Shown: piece after piece, positions 1-6,858 of the stretch | Layout: every line of letters begins with the position of its first letter | How positions within the stretch are numbered: the stretch's first letter is position 1 | Source: Actinomycetota bacterium | Lineage (GTDB): Bacteria > Actinomycetota > Actinomycetes > Nanopelagicales > Nanopelagicaceae | Reading direction: 5' to 3' | Assembly (NCBI GenBank): GCA_009703165.1 | Contig: WLGP01000033.1 | Coordinates: forward strand, 1-8,078 | DNA: 8,078 nt | Position numbers and translations under genes: made by a program | The notes under the pieces: generated by a model | Told to the model about the DNA's origin: nothing | Databases searched by the model: none | Seen by the model: the letters and a program-made list of their open reading frames with translations, nothing else

Positions 1-837
1 GGAATTGCCGAACAACATGCTGTAACAAGTGCTGCAGGTATGGCATTTGCTGGCCTTCACCCAGTTGTCGCAATCTATTCGAGCTTCCTCAACCGCGCCT
101 TCGATCAACTTCTCTTAGATGTTGCACTCCACAAGGCCGGTGTGACCTTTGTTCTAGATCGTGCAGGTATTACCGGCGATGATGGCCCATCACATCATGG
201 AATTTGGGATATGGCGCTGACTGGAATTGTTCCAACGTTGAGCCTTGCCGCACCTCGCGATGGCGCGCGCCTTAAGGAAGTTCTCCGCGAATCACTTGAT
301 ATCAGCGATGCGCCGACAGTTATTCGTTTTCCAAAGGGCGCTGTCACTGCAGATATTCCAGCCTTTGAGCGTCGTGATGGAATCGATGTTCTCTATCGCG
401 GAGAGAGTGCAGATGTTCTTCTGATTAGCGTTGGCGCAATGGCACCGATGGCAGTTGAAGCTGCCTCTCAGGCTTACCGCGAAGGCGTTGGCGTTACCGT
501 CATTGATCCTCGCTGGGTCAAGCCGCTTCCACAATCACTGATCACCATGGCAGATCGCTACAAGAGCGTTGTCGTTGTTGAAGATGGAATTGCACACGGT
601 GGTATCGCCAGTGCGCTCTCTGAGATGTTTAGAGGTGCAGGTCTAGATACACCAATTCACTCAATCGGCGTACCGCTCACCTTTATTGAACACTCCAAGC
701 GTGCAGAGATCTTGAGCGATCTCGGCATTACTTCACAGAATATTGCCCGTGAAATTGTTGAGTGGTCGAGCTCTACTTTGAAGGCAGAGATGCCACTCCC
801 GCAGGATGAAAACGAGAACCGCAGACAGAATCGCTAA
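1..837 (+). CDS. dxs: 1-deoxy-D-xylulose-5-phosphate synthase, C-terminal part (5' end outside window)
   Basis: This is the last 278 residues of DXS, the cytosolic thiamine-diphosphate enzyme that condenses pyruvate with glyceraldehyde 3-phosphate at the start of the MEP isoprenoid pathway. The frame is open from base 1 and begins GIAEQHAVTSAAG, the pyrimidine-binding domain motif carrying the catalytic Glu (fragment residue 4, equivalent to E370 in E. coli). Ungapped alignment from memory of the E. coli protein places Arg32 (R398), Arg54 in DRAG (R420), Asp61 (D427) and His65 (H431). The RYPRG motif reads RFPKG, so Lys112 stands where E. coli has R478; I believe this occurs in other Actinobacteria. 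The transketolase C-terminal domain follows, ending near Trp255. About 23 polar residues come after that point, where DXS normally stops, and nearly all of them are encoded in the overlap with the opposing fadB. The promoter and N-terminal half are not in the window. Confidence 0.95.
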   Translation, partial: GIAEQHAVTSAAGMAFAGLHPVVAIYSSFLNRAFDQLLLDVALHKAGVTFVLDRAGITGDDGPSHHGIWDMALTGIVPTLSLAAPRDGARLKEVLRESLDISDAPTVIRFPKGAVTADIPAFERRDGIDVLYRGESADVLLISVGAMAPMAVEAASQAYREGVGVTVIDPRWVKPLPQSLITMADRYKSVVVVEDGIAHGGIASALSEMFRGAGLDTPIHSIGVPLTFIEHSKRAEILSDLGITSQNIAREIVEWSSSTLKAEMPLPQDENENRRQNR

Positions 838-2884
838 TTCCTTCGCGATCTAAGAACGGCAAGATTCCACCAAGGTGCATTGGCCATCCAGCGCCCATCA
901 ACATACAGAGATCAATCTCTGCAGGAGTTGAGACAACGCCTTCATCGAGCATCATCCGTGCTTCCTCTGCCAAAGCCTTAAGTGCACGAAGACGTACCTG
1001 CTCGGCAGTCGATGGTGAATCGCCCTTATGGATAAGAGCAAGGGCTGCAGGGTTTGCAACAACTGATCCATCTTCAGATTTGATGTAGAAGGTCTTGATA
1101 CCTTCCTTAACCATCGCCTCCATAGTTGGGGAGATGCGATAGCGAGGCCCGAGATTTTCATGGAGGGTCTTGGCAACGTGAAGTCCCACACCAGGACCGA
1201 CTAGACCTAACAACTCAAATGGTGACATTGGGAAACCGATAGAACGCATTGCATTATCGGCAACCTCTGGTGAAGTTCCTTCATCGACAGCATCTGTGAT
1301 CTCACCCATGAAGCGAGTAAGCAGGCGGTTGACGACAAAGCCCGGCGCATCTTTACAGATGATCATCGTCTTCTTGAGCTCTTTGCCAATATTGACAGCA
1401 GTTGCAGTAGTTGCATCATCTGTCTTTGAGGTACGAGCGATCTCTAGAAGCGGCATGATTGCAACTGGGTTGAAGAAGTGGAATCCCACAACGCGCTCTG
1501 GATGTTCGAGCCCTTCACCCATCTTCTCAACCGATAGAGAAGAGGTATTGGTTGCAAGTACGCACTCAGGAGAGACGATCTTCTCCAGCTTCTTAAAGAG
1601 CTCTTGCTTGAGTGAGAGCTCTTCGAAGATTGCTTCGATCACAAAGTCACAGCCGGCAAAGACGTTCTGATCGGCAGATCCTGAGACCAGAAGTGCCAGG
1701 CGGGATGCAGACTCTGCGCTCATACGCTTCTTCTCAACCAACTTTGCCAATTCATTCTTGACCCAGGCAACGCCCTTATCGGCGCGCTCTTGATCGATAT
1801 CTGTCATTACGACAGGGCACTTCAAATTACGTACGAGCAAGAGTGCAAGTTGGGAAGCCATCAAACCAGCGCCAACAACACCGACCTTGCCAACCTTGCG
1901 AGCAAGGGCTGCCTTAGGAGCACCCTCTACCTTCTTACGCTTCTTCTGAATCAGATTAAAGGCGTAGAGAGATGCGCGAAGTGGATCTGACATTGTCAGA
2001 TCTGCAAGAGTCTGATCTTCTGCATCAAAACCAGCACCACGAGTGGATGTACGTGAAGCAGCCATTAATTCAAGTGCCTTCATTGGGCTAGCAATCTCTG
2101 CGCCACCAAATTTCTTGAGAGCGATGGCACGACCTGTGGCAAGGGCTGCATCCCAAGAAGGATCGTTGGTGTAATCAACACGTTCAATCTTCTGTGATCC
2201 GTTGAGAACGCTTGCGGCAAAGGCGATCGACTTTTCAAGGAAATCAGCCGGAGCAAAGACGCTATCTACAACGCCGAGGGCTAGTGCATCTTTAGCCTTC
2301 ATCATCGTATTGTTATTGAGCGCATTTGCGATGATTACCTGGACAGCTTTCTCTGGACCGATTAACTGGGGGAGGATTGTTGCTCCACCCCATCCTGGAA
2401 CAAGTCCTAAGAAGACTTCAGGTAGACCAGTAAATGCTGTGGCAGAGAGTGTGCGGTACTTGCAATGCAATCCAACTTCAAGTCCGCCACCGAGTGCCAG
2501 GCCGTTGATAAATGCAAATGTTGGAATGCCACATTCATCCAGGCGACGGAAAACATCGTGGCCCAATTTGCCGATCGCAACTGCCTGTGAGCGATCGCTC
2601 AAGAATGAGAGTGCAGAGAGATCAGCACCTGCTGCAAAGATAAATGGCTTACCAGTGATAGCAATTGCCGCTGGCTTACGCGAGATCGCCTCGGTAATTG
2701 CAGTATCGAGTGCCATCAGCGATTGCGGCCCAAAGGTATTTGGACGTGTGTGATCGTGGCCGTTATCGAGAGTGATCAAGGCGAGGGTGCCAGTTGCCCC
2801 AAAGGCAGATAGATCAACATCGCGAACAAGTGCGTTGGTTACTACTTCTTCTGGAGCACCTTCTGGAAGAACGATTGATGTCAT
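773..2884 (-). CDS. fadB: Fatty acid oxidation multifunctional protein: enoyl-CoA hydratase / 3-hydroxyacyl-CoA dehydrogenase
   Basis: This 703-residue protein catalyses steps two and three of beta-oxidation: hydration of enoyl-CoA and NAD-dependent oxidation of 3-hydroxyacyl-CoA. Residues 1-230 form the crotonase fold, with an oxyanion-hole stretch FAAGADLS (83-90) and both catalytic glutamates, Glu136 in GGGLE and Glu156 in LPE. A Rossmann NAD-binding domain starts near 331 with VGVVGAGLMA; the third glycine of the usual GxGxxG is Ala343. The dehydrogenase pair His469 (GFHFFNP) and Glu481 (MPLLE) is present, followed by two C-terminal helical dehydrogenase domains (about 515-700). The length is normal for bacterial FadB/FadJ. 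The ATG start lies 3 nt after the fadA stop and has a good ribosome binding site inside the end of fadA, so the two genes are surely co-transcribed. The C-terminus RFHPAGVASLP looks family-typical, which argues that the 65-nt overlap with dxs is genuine fadB coding sequence. The cytosolic partner would be the FadA next door. Confidence 0.95.
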   Translation of the reverse strand: MTSIVLPEGAPEEVVTNALVRDVDLSAFGATGTLALITLDNGHDHTRPNTFGPQSLMALDTAITEAISRKPAAIAITGKPFIFAAGADLSALSFLSDRSQAVAIGKLGHDVFRRLDECGIPTFAFINGLALGGGLEVGLHCKYRTLSATAFTGLPEVFLGLVPGWGGATILPQLIGPEKAVQVIIANALNNNTMMKAKDALALGVVDSVFAPADFLEKSIAFAASVLNGSQKIERVDYTNDPSWDAALATGRAIALKKFGGAEIASPMKALELMAASRTSTRGAGFDAEDQTLADLTMSDPLRASLYAFNLIQKKRKKVEGAPKAALARKVGKVGVVGAGLMASQLALLLVRNLKCPVVMTDIDQERADKGVAWVKNELAKLVEKKRMSAESASRLALLVSGSADQNVFAGCDFVIEAIFEELSLKQELFKKLEKIVSPECVLATNTSSLSVEKMGEGLEHPERVVGFHFFNPVAIMPLLEIARTSKTDDATTATAVNIGKELKKTMIICKDAPGFVVNRLLTRFMGEITDAVDEGTSPEVADNAMRSIGFPMSPFELLGLVGPGVGLHVAKTLHENLGPRYRISPTMEAMVKEGIKTFYIKSEDGSVVANPAALALIHKGDSPSTAEQVRLRALKALAEEARMMLDEGVVSTPAEIDLCMLMGAGWPMHLGGILPFLDREGISDSVCGSRFHPAGVASLPSK

Positions 2885-2887
2885 GAG

Positions 2888-4096
2888 TTATGCCTTCTTT
2901 CCAAAGTGTGGGTTCTCCCAGATAACAGTTCCGCCCATGCCAAGACCGATACACATGGTGGTAATTCCGTAACGGACATCAGGCTTCTCTTCAAAGGTAC
3001 GCGCAAGGTTGAGCATCAAACGGATACCAGAAGATGCCAATGGGTGACCGACAGCGATTGCGCCGCCGTATGGATTGACGCGAGGATCATCATCTGCAAT
3101 TCCAAAGTGATCAAGGAATGCAAGTACCTGAATCGCAAATGCTTCATTGACTTCAAATGCGCCAATGTCAGCAATCGATAGGCCAGCCTTTGCTAGCGCC
3201 TTAATTGTTGAAGGAACAGGTCCATAACCCATGACCTCAGGTTCAACGCCGGCGAAGGCGAAGGTGACCATGCGCGCCTTGATGGGAAGGCCAAGCTCTA
3301 GAGCCTTTGCTTCACTTGCAAGAAGTGCTGCAGTTGCTCCGTCGTTGAGGCCAGATGAGTTTCCTGCAGTAACGCGTCCTGCTGGGCGGAATGGGGTCTT
3401 TAGCGTTGAGAGACCTTCAAGAGTTGTCGTTGGTCGAGGTGGTTCATCAACTGTTGCAATTCCCCAACCAAGTTCTGCGCTACGAGCTGCAGTAGGAATT
3501 AAATCGCGCTGAATCTTTCCATCGGCATAAGCCTGCGCAGTCTTCATCTGGGATGCCAGGGCAAATTTATCTGCGCGCTCTTTTGTCAGATGCGGGAAGC
3601 GATCGTGAAGGCGCTCAGCTGTTGCACCCATTGCAAGTGCATCTTGTTCAACGATGCGCTCTGCAAGAAAACGAGGATTGGGATCGAGGCCATCACCGAT
3701 TGGATGGTTGCCCATATGTTCTACACCGCCTGCAATTGCAATCTCGCATGATCCCATTGCAATAGATCCGGCCAATGTTGTAACTGCCGTCATTGCTCCT
3801 GCACACCAACGATCGACAGAATATCCAGGAACAGTGTTGGGTAGGCCAGCCAAGAGAGATGCGCTACGACCAAGGTTCATTCCTTGATCACCTGTCTGAG
3901 TAGCTGCAGCAATAGCAACATCATCAATCTGATCTAAAGGTAGTTGTGGGTTGCGCTCAAGGAGGCCACGCATTGCGCGAACCATGAGGTCATCGGCGCG
4001 GGTGCCGGCATACATGGAGCCAGCTTTTCCAAAGGGAGTGCGGACTGCATCGACGAGAACAACAGAAGCCTGAGTAGCCATGGTTCCAACTTTCAT
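2888..4096 (-). CDS. fadA: Acetyl-CoA acyltransferase (3-ketoacyl-CoA thiolase)
   Basis: This 402-residue thiolase cleaves 3-ketoacyl-CoA with CoA to give acetyl-CoA and a shortened acyl-CoA, the last step of beta-oxidation. Visible motifs are VDAVRTPFGKAG near the N-terminus, nucleophile Cys98 in DRWCAGA, NEAF (317-320), GHP with His351, and the second catalytic cysteine Cys382 in CIGLGMGG. The complete catalytic set and full length argue for an active degradative thiolase. A biosynthetic acetyl-CoA acetyltransferase is possible from sequence alone, but the adjacent fadB favours beta-oxidation. The start is uncertain: the ATG at 4096 is given, and an in-frame ATG at 4081 (MATQASVVLVDAVRT) fits family N-termini equally well. 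Neither has a convincing Shine-Dalgarno sequence. It is the first gene of the fadA-fadB operon and is divergent from the iron transporter genes. I could not identify a clear promoter for it. Confidence 0.95.
   Translation of the reverse strand: MKVGTMATQASVVLVDAVRTPFGKAGSMYAGTRADDLMVRAMRGLLERNPQLPLDQIDDVAIAAATQTGDQGMNLGRSASLLAGLPNTVPGYSVDRWCAGAMTAVTTLAGSIAMGSCEIAIAGGVEHMGNHPIGDGLDPNPRFLAERIVEQDALAMGATAERLHDRFPHLTKERADKFALASQMKTAQAYADGKIQRDLIPTAARSAELGWGIATVDEPPRPTTTLEGLSTLKTPFRPAGRVTAGNSSGLNDGATAALLASEAKALELGLPIKARMVTFAFAGVEPEVMGYGPVPSTIKALAKAGLSIADIGAFEVNEAFAIQVLAFLDHFGIADDDPRVNPYGGAIAVGHPLASSGIRLMLNLARTFEEKPDVRYGITTMCIGLGMGGTVIWENPHFGKKA
2893..2900 (-). promoter_or_regulatory. Ribosome binding site of fadB inside the fadA 3' end
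   Basis: On the minus strand this reads AAAGAAGG and ends 8 nt before the fadB ATG at 2884, an ideal Shine-Dalgarno distance. It encodes the last residues of FadA. Together with the 3-nt gap (TAA CTC ATG) it fixes the fadB start and implies coupled translation of the two beta-oxidation enzymes. Confidence 0.7.
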
Positions 4097-4176
4097 AACG
4101 GTGAAGTTGCTCTTAGGTTACTGGTCGGTAATAGAAAAGGAAAGGGCGGCGCACGCGTAAAAAGCGGGTGTGAGGG

Positions 4177-4206
4177 GAATTACGCAACACTTTTGTTGCG
4201 TAATTC
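4177..4206. promoter_or_regulatory. Perfect 13-bp inverted repeat, candidate operator
   Basis: The left arm GAATTACGCAACA (4177-4189) and right arm TGTTGCGTAATTC (4194-4206) are exact reverse complements around a 4-nt centre, CTTT. The repeat lies between two divergent operons, so no gene ends here, and neither strand has a T-run after it; a terminator role is therefore unlikely. The right arm contains the candidate -35 of the transporter promoter, the usual place for a repressor dimer to bind. It is 81 nt upstream of the fadA start, so it could also affect fadA. The regulator is not encoded in this window and I do not recognise the motif. A TetR- or GntR-type dimer is only a guess from its shape. 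Confidence 0.6.
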
Positions 4207-4224
4207 AAGGCCCTGTAATACTCT
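4196..4224 (+). promoter_or_regulatory. Candidate promoter of the iron transporter operon
   Basis: TTGCGT (4196-4201), 17 nt, then TACTCT (4219-4224) fits a weak -35 plus the actinobacterial -10 pattern TANNNT. Seven bases later comes ATG at 4232, the spacing seen for leaderless transcripts. An overlapping alternative in the same region is TTGTTG (4193-4198), 17 nt, TAATAC (4216-4221). In either reading the -35 falls in the right arm of the inverted repeat. This is prediction from base pattern only. Confidence 0.35.
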
Positions 4225-4231
4225 TCTAACT

Positions 4232-4270
4232 ATGCGGGCCAGATGCGCCCCGGGATATGAGGAACGTTGA
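4232..4270 (+). CDS. Possible 12-residue leader peptide, stop overlaps the fbpA-like start
   Basis: ATG at 4232 opens a short frame reading MRARCAPGYEER and stopping at TGA 4268-4270. That stop shares two bases with the TTG start at 4267-4269, an arrangement suited to translational coupling. The start lies 7 nt after a TANNNT-type -10, so the transcript could begin at or next to this ATG and be read without a leader. The Shine-Dalgarno-like GAGGA of the downstream gene lies within its last codons. There is no run of a single amino acid to suggest classical attenuation, although one cysteine and three arginines are present. A frame this short can arise by chance; the position is the only argument for it. 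Confidence 0.3.
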   Translation: MRARCAPGYEER

Positions 4271-5289
4271 AAAGATCTGCTCTAGTAGCCGCTGTTGGCG
4301 CTGCAACCCTGGTTGTCGCATCCCTTGTCTGGGTCTCAACCCAATCTGATGGGGGAGGGCAAGCAGTTGAGGAGCTCACGATCTATTCGGGTCGCTCTGA
4401 GGAGTTCATTGCTCCATTTCTTGCCCAATGGGAGCAAGAGTCAGGAATTACTCTCAACGTTCGCTACGGTGATTCAGCAGAACTTGCAGCTCAAATTCTA
4501 GAAGAGGGCGAGAACTCTCCGGCAGATCTCTTCCTCTCTCAGGATGCTGGATCTTTGGGGGCCGTTGCCTCTGCCGACCTCTTTACCCAAATACCTGACT
4601 CTGTTGCAACTGAGATTGACCCCTCTTTTATCGCAGGTAATCGCTCATGGGTTGGCGTTACAGGGCGAGCTCGAGTCTTTGCCTACAACCCAGATGCAGT
4701 CACCGTTCTCCCACAATCGATTACAGATCTGACGAAAGATATCTATCGCGGAAAAATTGGCATTGCACCAAGCAACGCTTCATTCCAAGCATTTGTGACA
4801 GCGCTCATCAATGAAAAGGGCGAGGCTGTTGCGCAGAAGTGGCTGAGCGATATCAAAGCCAACGATGCAAAGATCTACTTGAAAAATAGCGCAATCGTTG
4901 AAGCTATCGATCAAGGCGAAATCGATCTCGGATTAGTCAATCACTATTACATCTGGGAAGTAGCAACTGCTCTTGGTAGAGATATTAAAGTCAAGAATGG
5001 CTACTTCGCTTCTGGTGACATTGGAAATCTAATCAACGTATCAGGTGCGGGAGTGCTTGCGACAAGTCAGAAGCAGAATGCAGCATATGATCTGATCAAC
5101 TTCCTGACATCTGAGACAACACAGAAGTTATTTGTTGAGCAGACTCATGAGTACTCACTAATTCCTGGATTAACACCTCCACAAGGATTACCAGACTTTA
5201 AGAGTCTAGGATCTCCACGCGTTGATCTTGGTGATCTAGCAAATACACAACGAACACAGGATCTCTTGATCAAGGTCGGACTCTTGTAG
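4267..5289 (+). CDS. fbpA: Iron(III) ABC transporter substrate-binding protein (FbpA/FutA type)
   Basis: This 340-residue extracytoplasmic protein would bind ferric iron and deliver it to the permease encoded next. Family signatures are LTIYSGRSEEF (37-47), RYGDSAELAAQILEE (66-80), SPADLFLSQDAG (84-95), GVTGRARVFAYN (130-141) and GLVNHYY (222-228). Tyr227 and Tyr228 correspond to the paired tyrosine iron ligands of FbpA proteins. Start: an in-frame TGA at 4258-4260 rules out anything further upstream, and no Met codon occurs later, so TTG at 4267 is the only plausible start. GAGGA at 4259-4263 is a rather close ribosome binding site. Residues 1-4 are basic and 5-23 are strongly hydrophobic, giving a secretion signal or membrane anchor. 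The translation has no cysteine, so there is no lipobox, which is unusual for a Gram-positive binding protein. The gene ends in tandem stops TAG TGA. The exact metal is inferred from the family. Confidence 0.9.
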   Translation: MKRSALVAAVGAATLVVASLVWVSTQSDGGGQAVEELTIYSGRSEEFIAPFLAQWEQESGITLNVRYGDSAELAAQILEEGENSPADLFLSQDAGSLGAVASADLFTQIPDSVATEIDPSFIAGNRSWVGVTGRARVFAYNPDAVTVLPQSITDLTKDIYRGKIGIAPSNASFQAFVTALINEKGEAVAQKWLSDIKANDAKIYLKNSAIVEAIDQGEIDLGLVNHYYIWEVATALGRDIKVKNGYFASGDIGNLINVSGAGVLATSQKQNAAYDLINFLTSETTQKLFVEQTHEYSLIPGLTPPQGLPDFKSLGSPRVDLGDLANTQRTQDLLIKVGLL

Positions 5290-5304
5290 TGAGTAAGTTG
5301 CGCA

Positions 5305-6858
5305 GTGAAATCTAGAACCTTCCTCAACTCTTTTGGCCTCAAAGCCCTGGTAGTTGTAGTTCTAGCTCTTCTGCTGCAGCCGCTTGCTTATCTCTTCATT
5401 CGCGCAGGCGAGAAATCAACCTCTGAAATTCTGACCTTACTTACTAGGCAGAAGACGTTAGAGGTATTTCTTACGACCCTCTTACTCTTAGTAATTGTCG
5501 TAGCAATCAATGTCGTGCTTGGAACAGCGATGGCTGCAGGATTGCATTACGTAAAGATCCCTTATCCACGCCTCTTTCTCGTGGCCAGTATTCTTCCATT
5601 GGCGATTCCTTCCTACGTCTTCACATATACCTGGAAGGCTCTCTTTCCCTCGATGCAAGGGCTCTGGGCGGGCGCATTTATCCTCGCTCTTTCAACTATG
5701 CCTTATATGATCCTGACAGTTCTTATCGCTTTTCAAAAGATTGACCTTGGCATCATTGAAGTGGGTCGATCACTTGGACTTTCCAAAGTGGCACTATTTT
5801 TCCGAGTAATCCTTCCGCAGGTTCGGCGCAGCATCAGCGCAGGTGCCCTTCTCTCAGGGCTCTATGTGCTCAGCGACTTTGGCGCGGTATCACTTCTCAA
5901 TGTCGAAACGCTGACCGTTTCTATCTCAAATCTCTTTAAATCATCATACGACCGCGGCGCTGCCTCAGTGATTGGAATTCTCCTCTTCCTTGCCGCTGCC
6001 ATCTTTATCGCCTTTGAGACAACCCTTAAGGGGAGAGATTTTGAGACCAGAGGTAATGAAGGATTCCAAAACTCTATTCGACGCATCGGTAGTCCCGCAC
6101 ACTCGCTGATTACAGTCGGTGTTCTCGGTAGTTATCTCATCTGCGCTGTTCTCATTCCTTTCTATGTCTTAATCTCGCGCTTCTTAGCAAATCCCACAGC
6201 TGTTGAGGTCACCGATCTAATCACTGCCGCTGCCGCAACGATAAGCGTTGCAGCCCTTGGTGCTCTTATGGCATTTGCGCTTTCTCTTCCTTTGGCCTTC
6301 TTGATTTCACAGGGCAAGAGTGGATTTGCAACGACATCCGAAAGACTTATTCTGATTTCTCACGCTCTGCCTGGCGTCGTCGTCGGGTTGGCGCTGGTCT
6401 CATTTGGATCGCGTCTAGGAAGCCTCTATCAATCGATCTATCTCTTGGCCTTTGCCTACGCCGTCTTATTCTTGGCGAAATCAGTTGCGTCGACTTCGAG
6501 CGCATTAGCTCTGGTCTCGCCGCAGTTAAAGGAAGTCGCTGCCACCCTTGGAAAAAGTAGATCAAAGATCGCAACCGATGTTGTATTTCCGATTGCGTTA
6601 CCGAGCATGTCGTTAGGAGTCCTCCTCGTATTTTTGACTGCGATGAAAGAGTTGCCGGCTACCTTGATGTTGCGTCCTACAGGCATGGATACATTGGCAA
6701 CGCAGATATGGAGTGCAGCATCCATTAGTCGATTTAATGAGGCGGCCCCATATGCCTTAATATTGGTCCTCATTGCTGCGATTCCGACATTTATTCTCAC
6801 TCTTCCTGGCACAGCTAAAGGAACGAGTGCGAGCGAGAAGAAGGTGAGTTATCTCTAA
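5305..6858 (+). CDS. fbpB: Iron(III) ABC transporter permease, fused two-domain (FbpB type)
   Basis: This 517-residue integral membrane protein forms the whole translocation channel in one chain. I count about 12 hydrophobic segments (roughly 13-33, 52-79, 89-110, 122-143, 178-194, 221-240, 266-293, 304-333, 349-368, 373-395, 430-450, 482-502), arranged as two six-helix halves. Each half has an EAA loop that docks on the ATPase: EVGRSLGLSKVALFFRVILP (152-171) and EVAATLGKSRSKIATDVVFP (410-429). This duplicated layout is typical of FbpB/HitB iron permeases; thiamine permease ThiP is built the same way, but the neighbouring binding protein favours iron. The GTG start is 15 nt after the fbpA stop with no strong Shine-Dalgarno sequence, so translation probably depends on ribosomes arriving from fbpA. 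A GTG overlapping the fbpA stop (5289) opens a different frame that closes at 5315. The gene ends directly against the ATPase gene. Confidence 0.9.
   Translation: MKSRTFLNSFGLKALVVVVLALLLQPLAYLFIRAGEKSTSEILTLLTRQKTLEVFLTTLLLLVIVVAINVVLGTAMAAGLHYVKIPYPRLFLVASILPLAIPSYVFTYTWKALFPSMQGLWAGAFILALSTMPYMILTVLIAFQKIDLGIIEVGRSLGLSKVALFFRVILPQVRRSISAGALLSGLYVLSDFGAVSLLNVETLTVSISNLFKSSYDRGAASVIGILLFLAAAIFIAFETTLKGRDFETRGNEGFQNSIRRIGSPAHSLITVGVLGSYLICAVLIPFYVLISRFLANPTAVEVTDLITAAAATISVAALGALMAFALSLPLAFLISQGKSGFATTSERLILISHALPGVVVGLALVSFGSRLGSLYQSIYLLAFAYAVLFLAKSVASTSSALALVSPQLKEVAATLGKSRSKIATDVVFPIALPSMSLGVLLVFLTAMKELPATLMLRPTGMDTLATQIWSAASISRFNEAAPYALILVLIAAIPTFILTLPGTAKGTSASEKKVSYL
6841..6848 (+). promoter_or_regulatory. 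Ribosome binding site of the ATPase gene
   Basis: AAGGTGAG, preceded by AAG, lies within the last codons of the permease gene, 10 nt before the ATG at 6859. The permease stop TAA abuts that ATG with no spacer. The site supports the chosen start and coupled translation of permease and ATPase. Confidence 0.5.

Noticed and set aside
773..775. A frameshift or sequencing error causing the dxs/fadB overlap
   Set aside because: Both frames are intact up to their stops, and the fadB end keeps a family-like C-terminus, so a genuine overlap is the simpler reading. Only comparison with relatives could fully exclude an error.
2202..2753. Open plus-strand frame of 183 codons opposite fadB
   Set aside because: It lies wholly antisense to the conserved hydratase domain of FadB and has low-complexity Ser/Ala/Pro composition with no recognisable motif. 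It is a shadow of codon bias in the real gene.
4177..4206. The inverted repeat as a transcription terminator
   Set aside because: No gene ends near it on either strand, no T-run follows either arm, and both flanking genes start by pointing away from it.
4235..4252. Short CGGG/CCCG hairpin before the transporter genes as a riboswitch or attenuator
   Set aside because: The stem is only 4 bp with a 10-nt loop, has no T-run, and the likely leader is too short for a folded aptamer.
3944..4270. Long plus-strand frame running from inside antisense fadA into the control region
   Set aside because: Most of it is antisense to the conserved thiolase N-terminus. Only the last 12 codons from the ATG at 4232 have positional support, and these are reported separately as a possible leader peptide.
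6456..6812. Minus-strand frame of 118 codons opposite the permease
   Set aside because: It is antisense to the second EAA loop and late transmembrane helices of a full-length conserved permease, and its translation resembles no family I know.
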